This document shows, in pieces, positions 23,674-29,009 of a DNA stretch of 29,009 nt. Under the pieces are notes generated by a model, which was not told the origin of the DNA, ran no database searches, and was given only the letters and a program-made list of their open reading frames with translations. Position 1 is the first letter of the stretch. Each line of letters starts with the position of its first letter. The DNA comes from Alphaproteobacteria bacterium (GTDB lineage: Bacteria; Pseudomonadota; Alphaproteobacteria; CAAHEQ01; UBA3637). Location of the stretch: the NCBI GenBank assembly GCA_900772625.1, contig CAAHEQ010000074.1, forward strand, positions 1 to 29,009, read 5' to 3'. A program made the position numbers and the translations under genes.

Positions 23674-24774
23674 ATGCGTGTGCCATGGCTATTTTCCAAA
23701 TATCTCAGTCGGAACTTTATTCTGACTTTTTTGGCAACTTTGTTTGTCTTGGTCTCACTGATTTTGCTGTTCGACATAATCGATTTATTGCGCCGGGCCT
23801 CTTCTAAGGACTATGTCACATTTGCTGATGTAATGAAGTTGGGCTTGATGAAAGTGCCACAAATGTTGCCACTCATTTTGCCTTTTGCCGTTTTGTTGGC
23901 CTCAGTCATTACATTCTTACGCTTAAGTAAAACAAACGAACTTGTCATTGCTCGATCTGCTGGACTTTCTGTATGGAACTTTTTAACGCCGATTTTTATC
24001 GCGGTCTTTTTAATAGGCGTCATCAATGTCGCTGTACTGAATCCGTTTTCCAGCGCGATGATACACAAGTATCAAAACTTTGAAGGCGTGACTTTGCGCA
24101 AAAAGGCTGGCTTTTCGTGGAATGAAAAAGGCCTGTGGTTGCGTGAGAAAATGGGCGATAACTCGGTTGTTATTCACGCCGACATCGTCAAACAAGTCGG
24201 TGATGATTTGGATTTGACGGGTGTTTTGGTTTTGCTGCTTAACGAAGATGAAACGCTGAACAAGCAAATCGAGGCCAAAAAAGGCTTTTTATCGGGTTAT
24301 ACGTTGGTTGTGCAAGACGGCACATCTTATACCCCAAACGGTGAAAAAAGCGAAAACATATCGATGCACATTCCAACTCAGCTTAATTTGGAAAAAATTA
24401 TGCAAACGTTTGACGAGCCCGAAGAAATATCCATTTGGAAATTGCCGCACTTTATCAAGTTGCTGGACAATGCGGGCTTTTCGTCCATTCGTCACCGCAT
24501 TCATTTTTATTCGACATTGGCGTCTGTTTTTTACTTAATCGCTATGGTGTTTATTGCCGCGATGTTTACTTTGTCGCCCAACCAACGACAAGGCGGTATT
24601 TTAATGAAAAGCGCCTTGGCAATTTTGTTTGGCTTTGTGTTGTTCTTTGTTTCAAAGCTGACAACTGCTTTAGGTATTTCGGGCAATTTACCACTTTTTT
24701 TGGCGGTACTCGGCCCCTCCTTTATCATGATTTTTGTGGCGGCATCTTCCTTGCTCCATAGCGAAGATGGTTAG
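23674..24774 (+). CDS. lptG: LPS export permease, LptF/LptG family (LptG-like)
   Basis: The 366-residue inner-membrane protein has the YjgP/YjgQ layout. Membrane helices lie near residues 12-32, 55-85 and 100-120, and a periplasmic domain (about 135-265) follows. Three more helices near 280-300, 310-328 and 335-355 complete it. Family phrases include LPFAVLLASVITFLRLSKTNELVIARSAG and, late on, SPNQRQGGILMKSALAILFG. LptF and LptG with LptB pull lipopolysaccharide from the inner membrane. The subunit choice (G over F) rests on general pattern and is uncertain. No partner gene is adjacent. The start has only a weak RBS (GAAGAG). The cell therefore probably makes LPS. Confidence 0.85.
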   Translation: MRVPWLFSKYLSRNFILTFLATLFVLVSLILLFDIIDLLRRASSKDYVTFADVMKLGLMKVPQMLPLILPFAVLLASVITFLRLSKTNELVIARSAGLSVWNFLTPIFIAVFLIGVINVAVLNPFSSAMIHKYQNFEGVTLRKKAGFSWNEKGLWLREKMGDNSVVIHADIVKQVGDDLDLTGVLVLLLNEDETLNKQIEAKKGFLSGYTLVVQDGTSYTPNGEKSENISMHIPTQLNLEKIMQTFDEPEEISIWKLPHFIKLLDNAGFSSIRHRIHFYSTLASVFYLIAMVFIAAMFTLSPNQRQGGILMKSALAILFGFVLFFVSKLTTALGISGNLPLFLAVLGPSFIMIFVAASSLLHSEDG

Positions 24775-24826
24775 CAGAACACTGCTCGAAGAACTTTGCG
24801 CCTAATCGCCCGTAAAAGCGTTCTAT

Positions 24827-25336
24827 TTAATCACCCACCAAGACCTTGCGCACAATGTCGAATGAATAGCCTGAACGCGTCAAAAATGCTGCCTCTTTTT
24901 TATAGCGCGCTTGTCTGTCTTCAAATGATTTATACTCACCCAAGTGGCGTTTTTTGGCCAATTTACGCGCCGAGTTTAAATCAATTTCATCGTTGGATTG
25001 TTCGCCTGAATGGAGTGCGTTGTAAATCGCCTCATCATCAATGCCGTCCAGCTTCAAGTGAAGCGAAATATAGTTTGCTCCTTTTCCGCTGTTGCGCCAA
25101 AGACGCGTTTTGTTTTCAGCATAGCGCGTATCATTGACATAGCCTAGCTCTTGCATTTTTGCAACAATCTGCTCTACCCAATCGTGCGACTCTGGCGGGA
25201 CAGGACGACCTTGAAATCGATCCTTTTCAATGCGGCGAAGCAACACGATTCTCAAACGCTGAGTCGATGTCTCATAACGTTCCAAATGGGACAGCGCTTT
25301 ATTTTTGAGCATTTCAAAACTTATAACTTTTCTCAT
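24827..25336 (-). CDS. recX: RecX-family regulatory protein
   Basis: The 169-residue cytoplasmic protein fits RecX, which modulates RecA filaments. It is charged and helical with the family pattern of repeated three-helix units: ALSHLERYETSTQRLRIVLLRR, then VEQIVAKMQELGYVNDTRYAEN, and RYKKEAAFLTRSGYSFDIVRKVL at the end. The length matches alphaproteobacterial RecX. The start at 25336 follows AAGGATTG. recA is not adjacent, though many bacteria keep recA next to recX. It is convergent with lptG and divergent from the lipoprotein gene. Confidence 0.8.
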   Translation of the reverse strand: MRKVISFEMLKNKALSHLERYETSTQRLRIVLLRRIEKDRFQGRPVPPESHDWVEQIVAKMQELGYVNDTRYAENKTRLWRNSGKGANYISLHLKLDGIDDEAIYNALHSGEQSNDEIDLNSARKLAKKRHLGEYKSFEDRQARYKKEAAFLTRSGYSFDIVRKVLVGD

Positions 25337-25390
25337 CTTGACAATCCTTTCTTGTTTTGCTATTTTAAGTGAAAAAATGGAGTTATGCAA

Positions 25391-25942
25391 ATGAAAAAAA
25401 TATTATTGGTTCTTTTTTTATGTTTGTCTGCCTGTATGGCTCAATATGACAAAGCCCCAACGATGAAGGATTATACGCAAGTACCTCTTTTGGAATTGCC
25501 TGTCAGCCGTGTGTCAATTATCTCCGAGGCAACGCAATCCGAACGTTTACCACACGTCGAAAACCAAATGCAAATGACGCCAGAAAAAGCGTTGAAAAAC
25601 TGGGCTCTTGTACGGTTGCGTCCTGATTATAAAACACGCGACAAGGCCGAGTTTATCATCAAACAAGCCTCGATGGAACGCGAAGCAGCGCCGAATCCAA
25701 GCTTTTTTACGTACAACAATTACAAGTACAACTTAAATTACACTGTTGTTTTGCGCATTTTAAATAAAGAGGCCGAGCCTGTGCGCACAATTGAAGTGTC
25801 GGGTTTTGCGTCCCGCGAATTGCCTCAAAAAGCCAGCATAGAGCAACGTGATAATATGTTTGCGCATTTATTGTTGGATATGGAAGATCAGTTAGATTCG
25901 AAATTTCCTGAAGAAATTAAATTAAATTTACTTGACTTATAA
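25391..25942 (+). CDS. Lipoprotein of unknown function
   Basis: A 183-residue lipoprotein precursor: MKKILLVLFLCLSAC ends in a lipobox (LSA-Cys15), so the mature protein starts at Cys15 and is lipid-anchored. The mature part has mixed helix and strand with phrases such as PEKALKNWALVRLRP and YNLNYTVVLRILN, and ends in an acidic amphipathic helix. No known family is recognised. The start at 25391 has GGAG eight bases upstream; the ATG at 25385 is too close to it. The gene ends inside the promoter of the downstream tRNA-Gly. Confidence 0.85.
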   Translation: MKKILLVLFLCLSACMAQYDKAPTMKDYTQVPLLELPVSRVSIISEATQSERLPHVENQMQMTPEKALKNWALVRLRPDYKTRDKAEFIIKQASMEREAAPNPSFFTYNNYKYNLNYTVVLRILNKEAEPVRTIEVSGFASRELPQKASIEQRDNMFAHLLLDMEDQLDSKFPEEIKLNLLDL

Positions 25943-25960
25943 TAGCATTTGCGCTATACA
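25932..25960 (+). promoter_or_regulatory. tRNA-Gly promoter
   Basis: TTGACT (25932-25937), 17 bases, then TATACA (25955-25960). The predicted start is about three bases before the tRNA. The -35 box lies within the last codons of the lipoprotein gene. Confidence 0.7.
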
Positions 25961-25969
25961 AGGTCTTAT

Positions 25970-26043
25970 GCGAGTGTAGCACAATGGTAGTGCGGAAGCT
26001 TCCCAAGCTTAGTACGTGAGTTCGATTCTCATCACTCGCTCCA
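25970..26043 (+). tRNA. tRNA-Gly (CCC)
   Basis: The acceptor stem GCGAGTG/CACTCGC, anticodon loop TTCCCAA (anticodon CCC) on an AAGC/GCTT stem with a mismatched outer pair, T-arm GAGTTCGATTCTC and an encoded CCA (26041-26043) make a 74-base gene. Confidence 0.93.
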
Positions 26044-26049
26044 AGTTTT

Positions 26050-26077
26050 AAAGCCCTTTATTAAAAAGGGCTTTTTT
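26050..26077 (+). terminator. Strong terminator after tRNA-Gly
   Basis: AAAGCCCTTT (26050-26059) and AAAGGGCTTT (26065-26074) pair perfectly around a 5-base loop and run into T. It lies directly after the tRNA CCA. Confidence 0.85.
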
Positions 26078-26150
26078 GATTGTAAGCGTTTGTAAGAGGC
26101 AATATCTTTAATTTTTTCAACATAAATCTGCTCTTGTTGAATATAAAAGT

Positions 26151-27356
26151 TTAAAAGCTAAATGGGTTTTCCATCTCTTGCTTTTCTTGCTCTTTATGCT
26201 CAGTATCCGCTTTTGTGTAATCCTCGCTCGTTTGGTTCGTGTTCTCAAGAACTATCCTTGCGTCCATTGCATTGCCTTGCAAATACGCGCGCAAATATGT
26301 TCCCTTTGAATCACTCCAAAAAACAGAATCTTTCGTTTTGGCTTGCCCATACTTTTCCGTCACATATTTCCAAAACACATCGCGGCGATGTGTCTTTTTT
26401 AACAAATCTTTATAGGACGTTCCCAAAGAATTATCGCCATAGCCAGTATAGTCAATCTTAAAAGCTTTATTGCCTGTCAAAGTTGACGAGAACAACACAA
26501 CAATTTTTTCGTTTCGCTCTTGATTGGCAAAAACGAGTTGCGAGATGTAATAAACTTCATTTTCACGCGCTGTATTTCGTATGCATTCGTGAATAAGTCG
26601 CGTTTGATAAAGACCAGAAGAACGACAGTCACGTTCAAAATCCGTGACCATAAAAGACGGAATGCCATACGCAACATTTGTAATTTCAAAGCCACTGTCA
26701 GCAGCCATATCAATCGCATCATCGGGCGTCATCCCCAAAGTCAAGTTTGCAATGTTCAGCTTGCTTGCGTCCATCGCAACTTGCGGTGATGAAGGGCGCT
26801 TTTTCATATATGGAGGCACTTCATCCATTTTGGCAATTTTGGCCTTTTTATTTGGTTGCTGAGGCTTTGTTTCTTTCAACTGTTCGGACTTGACATTTTC
26901 GTCCGTTTTTTCTTCGACTTTCTTTTTAATTTCGATAATCTTGCCTGCAGAAGTTGCTACCGTTTCTTTATTTTGTTGTTTTTCTATTTGTTTTAATTGT
27001 TCGGCAGCAAAATCAATCGGACGCGTCAAGCCTGTGTTTTGTTCGGCCTCGTCATAATTAGAACCATAAGATCTTTCGTATTGCATTGGACGCCCGACGA
27101 ATGGTCGTGGCGACTCGTTATCATCACCTTTCATCGTCACGCTGACTTTTGGAAACGGAGATGGTGCAAACTGAATCGAATCGACAGCCCGAGCCCCTTC
27201 CCCCACATTTGGCATAGACTCGACAGTTGCCTGTGCTGAAGTATCTAAAGCCCCGTCAGTTGCTGGATTTGTGCTCGAAACGCCAGTTTCTTGCGCAAAA
27301 GCGCCCCCTGTTAACAACTGAGCAATAAAAAATAATAAAAAAGAAATTCGTTTCAT
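26151..27356 (-). CDS. Exported protein of unknown function, two-part architecture
   Basis: A 401-residue protein of unrecognised family. A signal peptide (MKRISFLLFFIAQLLTGGAF ending AQ, residues 1-22) directs export. Residues 23-185 are low-complexity and disordered, with a Lys/Glu-rich coiled-coil-like stretch near 115-175 (KKKVEEKTDENVKSEQLKE). Residues 195-375 look like a folded domain: LTLGMTPDDAIDMAADSGFEI near 203-223, DFERDCRSSGLYQTRLIHEC near 240-260 with two Cys, VYYISQLVF, KYGQAKTKDSVFWSD and an RIVLENT strand. The GMTPDDAI helix followed by strands recalls BamE/SmpA-like folds, but this is a guess. It ends in a charged tail. It is divergent from the LOG gene. Confidence 0.8.
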   Translation of the reverse strand: MKRISFLLFFIAQLLTGGAFAQETGVSSTNPATDGALDTSAQATVESMPNVGEGARAVDSIQFAPSPFPKVSVTMKGDDNESPRPFVGRPMQYERSYGSNYDEAEQNTGLTRPIDFAAEQLKQIEKQQNKETVATSAGKIIEIKKKVEEKTDENVKSEQLKETKPQQPNKKAKIAKMDEVPPYMKKRPSSPQVAMDASKLNIANLTLGMTPDDAIDMAADSGFEITNVAYGIPSFMVTDFERDCRSSGLYQTRLIHECIRNTARENEVYYISQLVFANQERNEKIVVLFSSTLTGNKAFKIDYTGYGDNSLGTSYKDLLKKTHRRDVFWKYVTEKYGQAKTKDSVFWSDSKGTYLRAYLQGNAMDARIVLENTNQTSEDYTKADTEHKEQEKQEMENPFSF

Positions 27357-27376
27357 ATTGTGTTTTCCAATTTTTT

Positions 27377-27406
27377 TTGTTATTCTCTGTCTTATGAGAT
27401 TATCAT
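27377..27406 (+). promoter_or_regulatory. Putative promoter of LOG-mlaA
   Basis: TTGTTA (27377-27382), 18 bases, then TATCAT (27401-27406), 53 bases before the ATG at 27459. A weak match to consensus. Confidence 0.35.
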
Positions 27407-27458
27407 AAAATTAAAAAATGAACAAATAATAAATTTTTTAACAAAAAAAGGAAAAAAA

Positions 27459-28043
27459 ATGTCATTAAATAAAGTTTGTGTTTTTTGTGGCGGGAAAGCA
27501 GGTTCTTTGCCTGTTTATATGGAAGCGGCTTACGAGCTTGGCAAAATATTGGCTCAAAACAACATCGAGCTGATTTATGGCGCAGGCGGTACAGGATTGA
27601 TGAAAGCCGTCGCAGACGGATGCAAGAAAAACGGCGGACACGTTGTTGGCATGACAATTAAGCGCTTATTTAATATTGAAAGACCCGATTTAATGACAGA
27701 TACACTCGATGAATTGCAAGTGTATCGCAAGTTGTTTGCACGCAAATATGCAATGACTTCGGCGGCAGATGCTTTTTGTGTCTTGCCAGGAGGGCTAGGC
27801 ACAATCGATGAGATTTTGGAATTGATGGTTTTAAAGCAACTGGGTATGTTTGATAAGCCAATAGTCGTTTTAAACATCGCAGGTTATTTCTTACCGTTCC
27901 AGTTCATTTTACAACATATGCATCAGCAACAGTTTATGAAAGAAGCCGACTTGCACCTTGTCAAAGTTGTGGACAAAGTGGAGGATATATTACCTGCTAT
28001 AACGACGGCGTTAAAAAAGACTTGCGAAAACGACAAAACCTAG
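27459..28043 (+). CDS. LOG-family nucleoside 5'-monophosphate phosphoribohydrolase
   Basis: The 194-residue protein belongs to the LOG (lonely guy / YvdD) group, which splits the base from AMP-like nucleotides, including cytokinin monophosphates. It begins VCVFCGGKAGS, has the nucleotide-binding IYGAGGTGLM near residues 39-48, the RKYAM motif near 95-99 and PGGLGTIDEILE at 110-121, the catalytic and phosphate-binding signature. Size is normal. The start at 27459 has AAAAAGGAAAAAAA before it. mlaA follows after 30 bases, suggesting an operon. In bacteria the natural substrate is often a purine or pyrimidine monophosphate; cytokinin production is not implied. Confidence 0.9.
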   Translation: MSLNKVCVFCGGKAGSLPVYMEAAYELGKILAQNNIELIYGAGGTGLMKAVADGCKKNGGHVVGMTIKRLFNIERPDLMTDTLDELQVYRKLFARKYAMTSAADAFCVLPGGLGTIDEILELMVLKQLGMFDKPIVVLNIAGYFLPFQFILQHMHQQQFMKEADLHLVKVVDKVEDILPAITTALKKTCENDKT

Positions 28044-28073
28044 CTAGAATGCCATAAAAGGAAAACTTAAAAA

Positions 28074-28862
28074 ATGAAGCATTTGCAATTAACTGGGATA
28101 AAATTATTGTGTGTAGTTGGGCTAAGCTTGATGCTGGTCGCTTGTGCTACGCCACCAGAGGACGAGCAAGCGCTTCAAATCTATGAGCAAGCAAACGATC
28201 CTCTCGAACCTTATAACCGCTTCATGACAGATTTTAACTTTAAAGTTAATCGCTATGTCTATAAGCCTTTCAGCCGCGCCTACCGCACCGCATTGCCAGA
28301 GCCTGTACGCACAAGCCTGTCGCAAGTTTCGACCAATTTGTCTCAACCTTACTACATGGTTAATGGCATTTTGCAAGGCGACTTGGACAGCGCGGCGCAT
28401 TCATTTGGCCGTTTTTTTACCAATACAACCCTTGGCATAGCGGGCTTATTTGATGTGGCAACTATGCTTGAAATCGAATCGCCTAAAAAAGATTTTGGAC
28501 AAACGCTTTATCGCTGGGGTTGGAATCAATCAATGCCGTACTTTGTGTGGCCTTTCTTGGGGCCTTCGGATATCCGAGAAACAACCGGCACAGTTATCGG
28601 TTTTTTCATCAATCCTATTGATTACGCGCTACCTCGGGCAGAAATGGATCACTTGTTGCTCTATCGTTATTTGTTGCAAGGCGTTGTCACAATCGACAGC
28701 TCGACAGGATTGCTGGAAAATGCTGAAAAAAATTCACTTGACCCATATGTAATGCTGCGCACAATGTATCGCCAAAACAGAGCTAAGTTCTTAAATGAAG
28801 GCGACATAGATGCCCAAACCGATGCCTATAATTTCGATTTTGAAGACGAAGAAGATGAATAA
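28074..28862 (+). CDS. mlaA: Outer-membrane lipid-asymmetry lipoprotein MlaA (VacJ)
   Basis: The 262-residue lipoprotein has a lipobox LVA-Cys24. The MlaA core is clear: NDPLEPYNRFMTDFNFKVNRYVYKP near residues 41-65, FGRFFTNTTLGIAGLFDVA near 110-128, DFGQTLYRWG, and GPSDIRETTG. It ends in an acidic tail (DFEDEEDE). MlaA in the outer membrane removes misplaced phospholipids and hands them to periplasmic MlaC. The next reading frame begins like an exported protein but breaks off after its signal peptide, at the place where mlaC could be expected. AAAAGGAAAACTT is the RBS. Confidence 0.95.
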   Translation: MKHLQLTGIKLLCVVGLSLMLVACATPPEDEQALQIYEQANDPLEPYNRFMTDFNFKVNRYVYKPFSRAYRTALPEPVRTSLSQVSTNLSQPYYMVNGILQGDLDSAAHSFGRFFTNTTLGIAGLFDVATMLEIESPKKDFGQTLYRWGWNQSMPYFVWPFLGPSDIRETTGTVIGFFINPIDYALPRAEMDHLLLYRYLLQGVVTIDSSTGLLENAEKNSLDPYVMLRTMYRQNRAKFLNEGDIDAQTDAYNFDFEDEEDE

Positions 28863-28874
28863 AAGGAGTTAAAA

Positions 28875-28952
28875 ATGAAAAAAATTATCTTAAGTTTATT
28901 ACTTATTTTTTCTTTGGTTGGAACAAGTTGTGCCGCCGAGCAGTACCGATAA
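28875..28952 (+). pseudogene. Truncated exported-protein start, possibly mlaC
   Basis: After AAAAGGAG, 12 bases past the mlaA stop, an ORF encodes MKKIILSLLLIFSLVGTS plus CAAEQYR and then a stop. The first 19 residues form a typical signal peptide. An mlaC gene after mlaA is common, so this could be its 5' end; the mature part is missing. From about 28943 the sequence reads instead as part of an antisense glycosyltransferase, so the break is probably a join between two unrelated sequences. Confidence 0.5.
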
Positions 28953-29009
28953 TTGAATATCAAATCTTCCCCGTGCGTTATTCCTTCTGGAAATTTAATT
29001 TGATTTTGC
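28943..29009 (-). pseudogene. Antisense fragment of a GT2 glycosyltransferase at the contig edge
   Basis: The minus strand from 29008 reads QNQIKFPEGITHGEDLIFNY then RY. The phrase F.EGI..GEDL.FN is typical of the acceptor-side region of family 2 glycosyltransferases; the GT2 protein at 9065 has the related GIHFEDVPF. The match stops exactly where the truncated exported-protein ORF begins to make sense on the other strand. Only about 22 residues are visible, so the call rests on motif recognition alone. Confidence 0.4.

Noticed and set aside
24775..24826. Terminator between lptG and recX
   Set aside because: AGAAC/GTTCT arms exist, but the stem is short, interrupted and lacks a proper T-run.
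1..29009. CRISPR array, insertion sequence or prophage
   Set aside because: No regularly spaced direct repeats, transposase, integrase or phage structural gene was seen on either strand.

Overview
The window looks like a chromosomal contig from a diderm bacterium, most likely a low-to-moderate-GC, anaerobic or fermentative alphaproteobacterium of the host-gut type. It carries a full-length pyruvate:ferredoxin oxidoreductase, which points to anaerobic pyruvate metabolism. It also has outer-membrane and envelope genes (a beta-barrel protein, MlaA, an LptF/LptG permease, lipoproteins) and a tightly packed def-fmt-truA cluster. The organism call is an inference from gene content and style. No rRNA, CRISPR array, insertion sequence or phage gene was seen.

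Layout. 1-662 is a hairpin-rich leader region with a possible 17-codon leader ORF, followed by a secreted six-cysteine protein (663-1082). nifJ (1200-4718, minus) and an ankyrin-repeat protein (4935-5816, minus) follow. Next come tRNA-Glu and a minus-strand operon of an ABC exporter and two half-size chromate-family transporters whose reading frames overlap (6121-8947). A GT2 and a GT4 glycosyltransferase converge and overlap by 84 bases (9065-11227). An outer-membrane barrel gene (11383) diverges from the GT4 gene and is followed by a flavin-reductase-like gene, tRNA-Thr and an AT-rich rlmA-like methyltransferase (12945-13796) that may be foreign.

13923-16089 (minus) is def-fmt-truA, with neighbouring genes overlapping by one base. 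Divergent to it is a GDSL esterase plus ThpR-like pair (16160-17402). A carboxylesterase (minus) diverges from a small operon of a 164-aa exported protein, recG and an HNH nuclease (18186-21298), and a 56-aa basic protein sits just after (21394-21564). Then come an HSL-family esterase and trxB (divergent), an LptG-like permease, recX (minus), a lipoprotein gene, tRNA-Gly with a strong terminator, a 401-aa exported protein of unknown function (minus), a LOG-family nucleotide hydrolase and mlaA. After mlaA an exported-protein start breaks off after its signal peptide. The last ~65 bases read as an antisense piece of a glycosyltransferase, so the right edge is probably a chimeric contig end or a rearrangement point.

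Promoters are readable: many genes have TTGNNN-N16/18-TANNNT. The promoters of nifJ and tRNA-Glu share a much longer block, suggesting that pyruvate oxidoreductase is expressed at stable-RNA-like levels. No clear new defence system was found. The best leads are the leader region before the secreted protein, the recG-HNH-small basic protein group, the doubly altered ThpR active site, and the possibly acquired methyltransferase beside tRNA-Thr.
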